A stretch of 45,567 nt of DNA, taken from Pseudomonadota bacterium. GTDB taxonomy: Bacteria; Myxococcota_A; Polyangia; Polyangiales; Polyangiaceae. The notes under the pieces were generated by a model. The model saw only the letters and a program-made list of their open reading frames with translations, did not search any database and was not told where the DNA came from. The position numbers and the translations under genes were made by a program. Every line of letters begins with the position of its first letter. Position 1 is the first letter of the stretch. Positions 17,564 through 24,917 of this stretch are shown piece after piece. The stretch spans positions 1 through 45,567 of the forward strand of contig JAEXCN010000238.1 of the NCBI GenBank assembly GCA_023402175.1, given 5' to 3'.

Positions 17564-17640
17564 GGTGGCTGTAGCTCAGCTGGTAGAGCGCTGGATTGTG
17601 GTTCCGGTTGTCGCGGGTTCGAACCCCGTCAGTCACCCCA
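17564..17640 (+). tRNA. tRNA-His (GTG anticodon)
   Basis: The acceptor stem GTGGCTG (17565-17571) pairs with CAGTCAC (17630-17636). The D-arm is GCTCAGCTGGTAGAGC. The anticodon stem CTGGA/TCCGG encloses TTGTGGT with anticodon GTG at 17598-17600. The T-arm GCGGG-TTCGAAC-CCCGT follows. The encoded G at 17564 faces C at 17637, giving the G-1:C73 pair specific to bacterial tRNA-His. CCA is encoded (17638-17640). Confidence 0.97.
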
Positions 17641-17653
17641 TCTGAAAGGCTTC

Positions 17654-17676
17654 GCTGACCCTGGAGAAGGGTCAGC
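17654..17676. terminator. Hairpin after tRNA-His
   Basis: GCTGACCCT (17654-17662) pairs perfectly with AGGGTCAGC (17668-17676) around a GGAGA loop. It sits 14 bp after the tRNA and 55 bp before the stop of the convergent deacetylase gene. There is no T-tract on either strand, so termination or 3'-end processing is only possible. Confidence 0.45.
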
Positions 17677-17730
17677 GGTAGCTCGGGCGTCGCGCCCCGC
17701 ATCGATCGGCCTTCGGCGACGCGCGCCTCA

Positions 17731-18765
17731 TCACTCGCCGTCGACGGTGCGCCACGTCTCCTTGGCGACCTGGCTCGCGCGCTCGATGTCCTCGCTGTCG
17801 ACGTCGCGCGCGATCTCCACCGCGGTCCCCTCGACGATCCCTCGCGTCGCGGCGAGGAGGCCGGCTTCGAGCGCGACGAGGTCGTAGCCGCCCTCGAGCG
17901 CGAGGAGCACGCGGCCCTGCCCGGACGCATCCGCCACCTTCCGCAGCGCGCGCCCCATCCACCCGAATGCGTCTGCGGACAGGGACATCTCCGCGAGCGG
18001 ATCGCGTGCGGATGCGTCGAAGCCGGCGCTGATGATCACGAGCTCGGGCCGGTACTCCTCGAGGGCAGGGAGGATGACGCGCTCGAATGCGCCGCGATAC
18101 ACGCCGTCGCCGCCTCCCGCGGTGAGGGGCACGTTGATCGTGTAGCCCTTGCCGGCGCGCTCGCCGGTCTCGCGCACCGCGCCCGTGCCTGGATAGAACG
18201 GGAATTGATGCGTCGAGACGTAGAGGACGTGCGGGTCGCCGTAGAAGGCTTCTTGCGTCCCGTTCCCGTGGTGGACGTCCCAGTCGACGATCGCGATGCG
18301 CTCGAGCCCGCGCCTGCGGGCATGCGCTGCGGCGATGGCGACGTTGTTGAACAGGCAGAACCCCATCGCTTGACCGGGCCGCGCGTGGTGCCCGGGCGGT
18401 CGGACGAGGGCGATGCCTCGCTTGACGGGGCCGTCGAGGATCGCATCCGTGAGCGCAACGGTGCCGCCGGCGGCGAGCTCGGCGACGGCGATGCTGTCGG
18501 GGCCGACGAACGTGTCCGCGTCGATGTAGCCGTCTTTTCCGCGGAGCTTCGACATCCACTTCAGGAAATCGCGATCGTGGACGAGTGACAGCTCCTCTTC
18601 CGTCGCCGGGCGCGGCTCGACCGCGGAGAAGACGAGGCCGGCAGAGCTCCTGGCCCGTTCGATGGCTGCATGCGCTGCGTCGAGCCTCTCGGGCCGCTCG
18701 GGGTGGTAGGCGCTCGAGCGGTGCTGGAAAAACCGCGGGTCTGAGAGGAGTAACGCGTCAGTCAT
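17731..18765 (-). CDS. Histone deacetylase/acetylpolyamine amidohydrolase family protein
   Basis: A 344-residue zinc amidohydrolase of the HDAC fold. Motifs are HPERPERL near 21-28, VRPPGHHA near 121-128 (two active-site His), GFCLFNNVAIAA, DWDVHHGNGTQ near 156-166 (Asp and His zinc ligands), GFDAS near 242 (third ligand) and LEGGYD near 290-295. The family removes acetyl groups from acetylated polyamines, lysines or related amides in the cytoplasm. All catalytic residues appear present. Start ATG 18765 (MTDALLLSDPRFF) is preferred to one at 18831, which has no conserved sequence. It is divergent from the sensor gene at 18948. Confidence 0.93.
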   Translation of the reverse strand: MTDALLLSDPRFFQHRSSAYHPERPERLDAAHAAIERARSSAGLVFSAVEPRPATEEELSLVHDRDFLKWMSKLRGKDGYIDADTFVGPDSIAVAELAAGGTVALTDAILDGPVKRGIALVRPPGHHARPGQAMGFCLFNNVAIAAAHARRRGLERIAIVDWDVHHGNGTQEAFYGDPHVLYVSTHQFPFYPGTGAVRETGERAGKGYTINVPLTAGGGDGVYRGAFERVILPALEEYRPELVIISAGFDASARDPLAEMSLSADAFGWMGRALRKVADASGQGRVLLALEGGYDLVALEAGLLAATRGIVEGTAVEIARDVDSEDIERASQVAKETWRTVDGE

Positions 18766-18850
18766 GGGTTGCCGCAGTCGAGTGACGGATGATAGCGTCT
18801 CGCGAAGGAACGAGGAGTCTCGACCGGCCAAGGACAGCCTTCGGCGGCGA

Positions 18851-18899
18851 GAAGAGGGGCAGTGGGCCCGCTCCCCATGGTGTCATGGGGCCCTTCTTC
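18851..18899 (+). promoter_or_regulatory. Nested inverted repeat in sensor-gene leader
   Basis: An inner stem CCCCATG (18873-18879)/CATGGGG (18884-18890) with loop GTGT lies inside a near-perfect outer repeat GAAGAGGGGC (18851-18860)/GCCCTTCTTC (18890-18899). It lies 49 bp before the ATG at 18948. On the plus strand the pyrimidine tract CCCTTCTTCTTCC follows, so it could act as a leader attenuator or terminator; this is inference. Confidence 0.45.
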
Positions 18900-18947
18900 T
18901 TCCGTGAACGGACAAGGGCTTCTTTCAACAACACGCTCCGAGGCGGA

Positions 18948-20348
18948 ATGCGAAACAAGATCATCGCAGTCAACGCCGTGATCGTCCTCATCGTGGGGCT
19001 GCTCGCCTTCGCGATCGTCAAGACGCAGCTCTCCCTCGCGACGAGCAGCACGGACCAGCTGAAGCGGAGCGCACAGCGCGATGCCGTCGGTGTCGCGGCG
19101 AAGCTCCAGCTCGACGGCCTCCGCGCGGAGCGCTGGCTGTCCGCGAAGGCGGCCGAGCCGGCGACGCGCGCGATCCTCACGAAGGCAACGCCCGACGCGC
19201 GCAGTGATGCTGCGCGCCAGCTCTCGGACCAGATCGCCAATGCGGCGCCCGGAGCGCTCGGGGCCAAGCCGTCGATCGTTGCCGTCGTCGACTCGAGCGG
19301 GAAGATCCTCGGGCGGAATGGCTCCGATCTCGGACGCGGTGACGACGTCGCTGCGACCTATCCCGCGTTCAAGGACGCCCTCGCGAAGACCGCACCGGGC
19401 TCGGACGTGTGGACGGACACGAAGCGCGCGGATCAATACATCGCGTCGTACGTTCCGGTCCGCGACGACAACAACCGCAACATGATGCTCGTCATCGGCG
19501 TCGCGCTGAACGATGCGCTCGCGCGTGTGACGGAGGCTGCCGGTGGTCGTGGCGTCCTTCTCGTGAACGAGAAGGGTGACGTTCTCGCGAACACGCAGAC
19601 GAGCGAAGACGTGAAGAAGGCCGTCCGCGAATCTGCGGGCGACGTGAAGAACGCCGTCTCGACGGGCACCGTCGTCGCCGGCGGCAAGGACGATGTGCAT
19701 TTCGCCGCGGCTCCGCTCGACGGCTTCGGCGAGAAGAAGACGGCGGTCGTCGCCGTCGCGCCGACGTCGCTGCTCGACGGCGCAAATGGGGTTCCGTGGT
19801 CGATCCTCGGCGCGATGGCGCTCGGACTGATCCTGGTCGTCGCCGGTGGCTGGTTCCTCGGCAATTACATCTCGCGCCCGATCGCGATCCTCGAGGAAGG
19901 CCTGCTCGCGATCCTCAACGGTCAGACCGACAAGCGCTTCGAGCTCGATCACGCCGAGCTCGGTGGCCTCGCGTTCCGCATCGATCAGCTCCTCAACCAG
20001 CTCATGGGCGTCGAGGAAGACAACACGGACGAGCAGGGCCGCGTGTCGAAGGCGCCTTCGGCGGCCGCGATCGACACCTCGTATTCCGTCGACCGTAGCG
20101 GCCCTGGCGGCGGCGGAGCCGTGGCGCTCGCGCAGGAGCCGGCAGAGCAGTACTACGCGCGGCTCTACCAGGAGTACATCAGCGCGAAGCGTTCGCTCGG
20201 CGAACAGGTCGACCACATCACCGACGCCGCCTTCCGGAGCCGTATCCAGGGCATGGAGCAGGAGGCGGCGAGCAAGCACGGTCGCCCGGTCCGCTATCAA
20301 GTTCAGGTCAACGGCCGCGAGGTCGTCCTCCTCGCCGTTCCGCTGTGA
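18948..20348 (+). CDS. dCache-like/HAMP membrane sensor with MXAN_5187-like C-terminus
   Basis: A 466-residue two-TM sensor. TM1 spans about 4-24, and a periplasmic region of about 260 residues resembles a double Cache sensor (IVAVVDSSGKILGRNGSDLG; GVLLVNEKGDVLANT). TM2 is near 285-307, then a HAMP-like segment starts at YISRPIAILEEGLLAI near 308-365 and a disordered linker follows. The last 65 residues (from YYARLYQEYI to the end) resemble, from memory, the domain named after Myxococcus MXAN_5187. There is no kinase, methyl-accepting or cyclase output domain. ATG 18948 (MRNKIIAVN) has AGGCGGA directly upstream and starts at TM1; the in-frame ATG at 18789 adds unconserved sequence. A HEAT protein gene follows. 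Confidence 0.82.
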   Translation: MRNKIIAVNAVIVLIVGLLAFAIVKTQLSLATSSTDQLKRSAQRDAVGVAAKLQLDGLRAERWLSAKAAEPATRAILTKATPDARSDAARQLSDQIANAAPGALGAKPSIVAVVDSSGKILGRNGSDLGRGDDVAATYPAFKDALAKTAPGSDVWTDTKRADQYIASYVPVRDDNNRNMMLVIGVALNDALARVTEAAGGRGVLLVNEKGDVLANTQTSEDVKKAVRESAGDVKNAVSTGTVVAGGKDDVHFAAAPLDGFGEKKTAVVAVAPTSLLDGANGVPWSILGAMALGLILVVAGGWFLGNYISRPIAILEEGLLAILNGQTDKRFELDHAELGGLAFRIDQLLNQLMGVEEDNTDEQGRVSKAPSAAAIDTSYSVDRSGPGGGGAVALAQEPAEQYYARLYQEYISAKRSLGEQVDHITDAAFRSRIQGMEQEAASKHGRPVRYQVQVNGREVVLLAVPL

Positions 20349-20391
20349 AGATCCCCGCCGTTCGAAGATTCGTTGTCTTCGCGCGAGTCGG

Positions 20392-20419
20392 TTGAAACAC
20401 GAAGTACCAGCCTTAGGTT
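20392..20419 (+). promoter_or_regulatory. Candidate promoter for the HEAT gene
   Basis: TTGAAA (20392-20397), 16 bp, then TAGGTT (20414-20419). Transcription would start near 20426, only about 6 nt from the ATG at 20432, and there is no Shine-Dalgarno sequence. A near-leaderless mRNA is possible. The -10 match is weak. Confidence 0.3.
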
Positions 20420-20431
20420 AAGCGCTCCACG

Positions 20432-21181
20432 ATGGGCCTATTCGATCTGTTCAAGAGCAAGAGCAAGGACGGCGGCGAGAAGCGGAAGGCGGGCTCCGCG
20501 GCCAAGTGGGCCGAAGCTGCCGGAAGCAAGCGCGCGCAGCCGTACGATCGCCAGGAGGCAATCCAGGAGCTGACCAGGCTCGGGACCCCTGAGGCCGTCG
20601 AGGCCATGCTCAAGCGCTTCACCTTCCAGATCGATCCCTCGATCACGGATCAGGAAGAGAAGGAGCTCACGTTCCAGGGCATCCTCAAGGCCGGGCGCGA
20701 AGCGATCGAGCCCGTCCGCGCCTTCGCGACGGGACCGAAGGCCGAGAGCCTCGGCGCGCCGCTGCGCATCGTGAGGGAGCTGCTCGACGAAGAGGAGCTC
20801 GTCGACGAGCTGATCCTCTGGCTTTCCAAGTGGGACACGGAGTACGCGAAGTTCATCGACCCGAAGCTCCAGCTGCTCGAGGAGCTCGGGGAGCACGTGA
20901 ACCCCAAGATCCGTGAAGCCGTCGAGCCGTTCCTCCAGGACGCGGCCGACCCGGCCCGCTTCAACGCCGTCATCGCGACGCTCGCGCAGGAAGACGAGGC
21001 GTCTCTCGAGCCGCTCCTCGAGCTGCTGCTCGACGAGGAGAGCGTCCGTATCCGGACGAAGATCGCCGACGGTCTCGTGAACCTCGGCTGGGAGATCCCC
21101 GAGGATCAGCGCGATGCCGTCCGCAAGGTGCTGCCCCCGCAGTTCAACGTCAACGGCTCGGGCCAGGTCACGAAGCGCTGA
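20432..21181 (+). CDS. HEAT-repeat protein (cytoplasmic)
   Basis: A 249-residue protein with no signal peptide. After a basic start (MGLFDLFKSKSKDGGEKRK) it is almost entirely paired helices of HEAT/Armadillo type, for example IQELTRLGTPEAVEAMLKRF near 33-52, ILKAGREAIEPVRAFA near 78, LLEELGEHVNPKIREAVEPF near 147 and VRIRTKIADGLVNLGWEIP near 207. MGLFDLFK is a common N-terminus in small scaffold proteins of this group. Such proteins bind partners and are not enzymes. It follows the HAMP sensor by 83 bp and a similar HEAT/HAMP pair exists at 29751-31392. Confidence 0.85.
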   Translation: MGLFDLFKSKSKDGGEKRKAGSAAKWAEAAGSKRAQPYDRQEAIQELTRLGTPEAVEAMLKRFTFQIDPSITDQEEKELTFQGILKAGREAIEPVRAFATGPKAESLGAPLRIVRELLDEEELVDELILWLSKWDTEYAKFIDPKLQLLEELGEHVNPKIREAVEPFLQDAADPARFNAVIATLAQEDEASLEPLLELLLDEESVRIRTKIADGLVNLGWEIPEDQRDAVRKVLPPQFNVNGSGQVTKR

Positions 21182-21253
21182 CGACGGTTGGCGCCTCTCG
21201 TGACGGCGCCTCCGAGGAAAGCTGCTGGACGTGCATGGGGGCCGCGGCGCACG

Positions 21254-22327
21254 ATGCTCGCCGTGCGGGCGCAGTTCGACGCGAAGTCGAGGCGGGCGGA
21301 CGACGCGCGTCGTGCCGGCTGGCGACAGCGGACCCGTGCCGTCGCGCTGGTCACGAGTGCGATGTCGATCGTCTTTGTGTCGATGCTCGCTCCGCGGTCC
21401 GCGCGCGCGGACGAGCCGGCGTCGCCTCCGCCGATCGCCGTGCGCACCTTCGAGAGCGTTCACGAGGGCTGTCCGACCGGGCCGTCGTTCGCGGCGCGCC
21501 TGACGGATCGGCTCGCGCGGATCCACGAGGCGTCCGAGACGGAGCCGGCGGTGCGCGTCGAGATCCGCGTCGAGCGTACAGGCGACCTCAGCCACGGAAG
21601 GCTGGCGCTCGCCGTCGGGGACGAGCGCGCCGAGCGCGATGCGACCTCTCCGTCTTGCGAGGAGGTCCTGGCTGCGCTTGCGGTCATGGCCGCGATCGGT
21701 CTCGACCAGGGCACGCTGCCCACGCCGTCACTGCCCGAAGCTCGCCCGCCGCGTCGCGAACGAGACGTTCCACCGGTGGTGCCGGCGCCATTGCCCGAGA
21801 CCTCTCTTTGGACGCATCCGACGGTCCGGTTCGGCACGGGCGTCGAGGTCTCCGCGAACCGAGCGACCGTGATCGTTCCGACGCTTTTCGGAGAGGTCGG
21901 GCTTCGATCGAAATACGCACCGTCGTTGCGGCTCGGCGCTGGAAGGAGCTTTTCCCAGAGCTTCGCGACGCGACGAGGAACCGCGAGCACGCGGTGGAGC
22001 GAGGTCCGGTTCGACGCGTGCGTGACGGTGCTCCGCCGCCCTGAGCCGCTCCGCCTCGGCCCTTGCATCAGCGGAGAGGTCGGCAGGATCGACACCGTCG
22101 TCGAAGCACCTCTACCTTTCCGCTCGAAGCCGCGGTGGTGGGTCACCACCGGGGCGTCTGCGCGACTGTCGTGGCGGGTCCATCCGCGAATGTCGCTCGA
22201 GCTCGAAGGTGGCGCACGCGTTCCGGTCCTCGTCGACAGGCTCTTCTTCGAGCCGGACACCGTGGTCTACGTGCCGCCGGCGCTCGTGCCCTTCGCCGGC
22301 GCAGCGTTCGTCTCGCACTTCCGCTAG
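21254..22327 (+). CDS. Exported protein of unknown function
   Basis: A 357-residue product with a long basic N-region and a hydrophobic segment (AVALVTSAMSIVFVSMLAP near 29-47) ending at SARADEP, a plausible signal peptidase site. The mature region starts with VRTFESVHEGCPTGPSFAARLTDRL, continues with an Arg/Pro linker near 165-185, and has a C-terminal half with alternating strands (VRFGTGVEVSANRA, LFGEVGLRS, RLGAGRSF, GASARLSWRVHP, PFAGAAFVSHFR) typical of an outer-membrane barrel. The layout resembles other unnamed myxobacterial proteins; no family is recognised. The start is uncertain: TTG 21188, ATG 21254 and ATG 21362 are all in frame. Confidence 0.72.
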   Translation: MLAVRAQFDAKSRRADDARRAGWRQRTRAVALVTSAMSIVFVSMLAPRSARADEPASPPPIAVRTFESVHEGCPTGPSFAARLTDRLARIHEASETEPAVRVEIRVERTGDLSHGRLALAVGDERAERDATSPSCEEVLAALAVMAAIGLDQGTLPTPSLPEARPPRRERDVPPVVPAPLPETSLWTHPTVRFGTGVEVSANRATVIVPTLFGEVGLRSKYAPSLRLGAGRSFSQSFATRRGTASTRWSEVRFDACVTVLRRPEPLRLGPCISGEVGRIDTVVEAPLPFRSKPRWWVTTGASARLSWRVHPRMSLELEGGARVPVLVDRLFFEPDTVVYVPPALVPFAGAAFVSHFR

Positions 22328-22395
22328 GCATTGCGAGGGCGCGACGCCGGGCACCGTGCGTGACGCTGAGGGCGTCGGCGCGCGCGGAGAAGCTC

Positions 22396-23850
22396 TCAGC
22401 TTCTGAACGTTTCGGGGTCGAGCCCGAAGCGCTTCATCCAGCGATGGATCTGCATGCGCGTCTTGCCCATGGTCCGCGAAATCTCGCTGACGTTGCCACG
22501 CGTCCTCGTGAGCGCGGCGGTGAGCTCCTCTTTCAGCTTCAGGTCCTCGTCGTTGAGCGGACGCGGGACCGAGCGGGCAGGGGAGAGCGACTCGCGCGGC
22601 TCCTTGCGTTCGCGCGAGGAGTCGCGCGCAGAGTCGGGGACGTGCGACGTGCGTGAGGGCTTGAGCGCCTCTCCGACGCTGTCGAGTCGGAGGAGATCTT
22701 CGGTCGACGTGACGAGCGCGACGGACAAGACGTGTTCGAGCTCGCGCACGTTGAGCGGGAACGCATGTGAGGCGAGCGCCGTTGCGAGGTCCGGCGCGAA
22801 CCGCAGTTGCTGTGCACGCTCGGCGGCGATGCGCGGGAGGAGGTCCGCGATGATGAGCCCGATGTCGCCGCGCCGCTCGCGCAGCGGCGTGAGGCGGTGC
22901 ACGAACGCGGATACGCGCGCGTAGAGATCGGCGCGGAACGTCTCGGACTCGTCGATCGGCTTGAGCGTCGCAGCGACGACGCGAAGGTCGACCGCGACGG
23001 GCTTGGTCCCGCCGACCGGGAGCACTTCCTTCTCCTGCAGCACGCGAAGCATCGTCGCCTGCGCGCTTGCAGGGAGCTCTCCGATCTCGTCGAGGAACAG
23101 CGTTCCGCCAGAGGACGCACGAACGAGCCCGGGCTCGTCACGGGTCGCCCCCGAGAACGCGCCCTTCACGTGTCCGAACAGTTGGCTCTCGACGAGGCTC
23201 GGCGCGAGCGCCCCACAGTTGATCGCGACGAACGAGCCCTGCCGACCCGAGAGCTGGTGGACCGTACGTGCAAGGACCTCTTTGCCTGCACCGCTCTCGC
23301 CGAGGAGCAGGACCGAGAGCTTGGACATCGCGACGCGAACGAGGCGCGGCATCGCGTGCTCGACCACCGGCACGAGCGTGGCCGTGCCGCGCGGGCGCGA
23401 CTTCAACGATGTCGAGTCGACGACCGCCGTCTTCGTCCCCTCCGGGACGGCCTCTTCGGGATCGAAGAGGAAACACGTCGCGCCGAGCGTGATGATGGTC
23501 GGCTCGTCGAGGAGCGCCTGCGTGGTGCGCTTTCCCTCGACGAACGACCCGTTCGTCGAGCCGACGTCCTCGAGCAGCCAGCCACCGTCCTCGCGAACGA
23601 GCCGCGCGTGCTTGCTCGACATCCGAGGATCGGGGATCTCGAGGACGGCCGTCTTGTCGTTCTCTAGGCGGAACGAGCGCGCGGCGCCTCGCCCGAAGCG
23701 CAGCTCGCTCACGTTGTGGAGCGGCGCGCGAAGGCCGCCGCCGAGCGGGCGCTCGCCTTCGAGCACGACGTAGATCGCTGGCTCTGCGCGCGTCGAGCCT
23801 TCGGTGGAGGAGAGGTCTTCGCGGCGGGTCTGCGAAAGCGTCTGGGACAT
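22396..23850 (-). CDS. FHA-domain sigma-54 type transcriptional activator (GAFSGA variant)
   Basis: A 484-residue enhancer-binding protein with three parts. An FHA domain near 48-130 (FGRG, SSKHARL, GSTNGSFVEG) binds phosphothreonine. An AAA+ domain near 158-385 has Walker A GESGAGKE, Walker B GTLFLDEIGE and the R-finger region LRERRGDIG. A Fis-type helix-turn-helix occupies the last 45 residues (RGNVSEISRTMGKTRMQIHRWMKRFG). The loop that contacts sigma-54 reads GAFSGA instead of GAFTGA. Such proteins are usually switched on by Ser/Thr kinases. The gene is monocistronic and divergent from no neighbour; the beta-barrel operon ends behind it at a terminator. Confidence 0.93.
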   Translation of the reverse strand: MSQTLSQTRREDLSSTEGSTRAEPAIYVVLEGERPLGGGLRAPLHNVSELRFGRGAARSFRLENDKTAVLEIPDPRMSSKHARLVREDGGWLLEDVGSTNGSFVEGKRTTQALLDEPTIITLGATCFLFDPEEAVPEGTKTAVVDSTSLKSRPRGTATLVPVVEHAMPRLVRVAMSKLSVLLLGESGAGKEVLARTVHQLSGRQGSFVAINCGALAPSLVESQLFGHVKGAFSGATRDEPGLVRASSGGTLFLDEIGELPASAQATMLRVLQEKEVLPVGGTKPVAVDLRVVAATLKPIDESETFRADLYARVSAFVHRLTPLRERRGDIGLIIADLLPRIAAERAQQLRFAPDLATALASHAFPLNVRELEHVLSVALVTSTEDLLRLDSVGEALKPSRTSHVPDSARDSSRERKEPRESLSPARSVPRPLNDEDLKLKEELTAALTRTRGNVSEISRTMGKTRMQIHRWMKRFGLDPETFRS

Positions 23851-23959
23851 CGCGCTGGCCGCAGATGTCTCTTCGGAGCGGAGACCTGCGACTGACGTAA
23901 ACCTTAGAGGCGCGCGACTGCGGCCTCAACAGCCGACTTCGCTCGCCCTTTAAAGAGAA

Positions 23960-23988
23960 CAGGCCCCCGAACTTTCGTTGGGGGCCTG
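23960..23988 (-). terminator. Rho-independent terminator of the beta-barrel operon
   Basis: CAGGCCCCC (23960-23968) pairs with GGGGGCCTG (23980-23988), extended by AAC/GTT inside, and on the minus strand is followed by TTCTCTTT. It lies 40 bp past the stop of the gene at 24028-24888. Confidence 0.88.
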
Positions 23989-24027
23989 CCGCTCACTCGT
24001 GACGAGCGCGGGGCTCGTCGCGGTGAC

Positions 24028-24888
24028 TCACTCGCTGACCTTCGGCGACGTCGGCAGGTGGAAGCCTGCGGCGACGAAGATCATCTGGTTGAACTTGAAC
24101 GTCCGGTCCTCGGAGTCGATCCGGTTGTCGGGGAACGACGCGTCCGGACCGGCGCCGCGGGAGTCGAAGCCACCGCGGTTGTACGAGAACGGGAACGCGC
24201 GGTACTCGACGTTGATGCTCACGAAGTTCGACGGGTAGAGCGTGAGCCCGAGGCCGAACGACGGAGCGACCGCGACGCGATCGACCTGCTGGAAGCTCTT
24301 GGGATCCGTACAGGCGACCTGCGTGCCCCCGCCGCCGCAGTCACCGCGCTCCTTCACGCCGACGAAGGCAACGCCGCCGTGGACGTAGAGGTCGGTGTCG
24401 ACGAAGAGCTTCTGGAAGAGAGCGAGCTTGCCGCGGAACGGGCTGAACGTGACCTGCGGGACCGCCATCCAGCCAAGCTTTCCGGTCTGCTGGGCGAAGT
24501 CCGGCTGCCCACGCGTGCCCGGGAGGTTGACCGCCGTGCGGCTGTTCCGAGGCGCGGTCGACTCGATCCTGTCGGTGAGGTCGGTGTTGAGGCTGAGGGA
24601 CTCCGGAGAGAAGCCGCCGAACACGCCCACGCCGAGCCAGTCGAAGATGTTGTACTGGAGGCGGCCCGAGATGAAGATCGTCCGCTTGTACTCGTCGAGG
24701 AGCGTGAAGCCGCCTCCGAGCGCGAGCTCCGCGCGACCTTCGCGATAGAGGCGAAGCTTGCGCACGGCGGGCGCGCCCGCGAGCGGGCCCGTGATCTGGA
24801 TCTCCTGGGCAGAAGCAGGCTTCGGCGCGGCGAGAACGCCGGTCGCGAGAGCCGCTGCCGCAACTACCGCCTTGACGGTCCGCTTCAT
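24028..24888 (-). CDS. Outer-membrane beta-barrel protein (candidate GltA/GltB-type)
   Basis: A 286-residue product with a clean signal peptide (MKRTVKAVVAAAALATGVLA, cleavage near PASAQE at 28) followed by aromatic-rich alternating strands: ELALGGGFTLLDEYKRTIFISG, WLGVGVFGGFSP, GWMAVPQVTFSPFRG, FVDTDLYVHGGVAFV, FGLGLTLYPS and a last strand MIFVAAGFHLP. The layout fits the myxobacterial outer-membrane barrel family that includes the gliding and spore-coat proteins GltA/B and NfsA/B; assignment to them is inference. It has an AGGGA ribosome binding site, is second in a two-gene operon (29 bp after the previous stop) and is followed by a terminator. Two Cys near 205-215 may form a disulfide. 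Confidence 0.8.
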   Translation of the reverse strand: MKRTVKAVVAAAALATGVLAAPKPASAQEIQITGPLAGAPAVRKLRLYREGRAELALGGGFTLLDEYKRTIFISGRLQYNIFDWLGVGVFGGFSPESLSLNTDLTDRIESTAPRNSRTAVNLPGTRGQPDFAQQTGKLGWMAVPQVTFSPFRGKLALFQKLFVDTDLYVHGGVAFVGVKERGDCGGGGTQVACTDPKSFQQVDRVAVAPSFGLGLTLYPSNFVSINVEYRAFPFSYNRGGFDSRGAGPDASFPDNRIDSEDRTFKFNQMIFVAAGFHLPTSPKVSE

Positions 24889-24917
24889 GGTTCGTCCCTG
24901 GTGCCGGTTCGAGGAGA

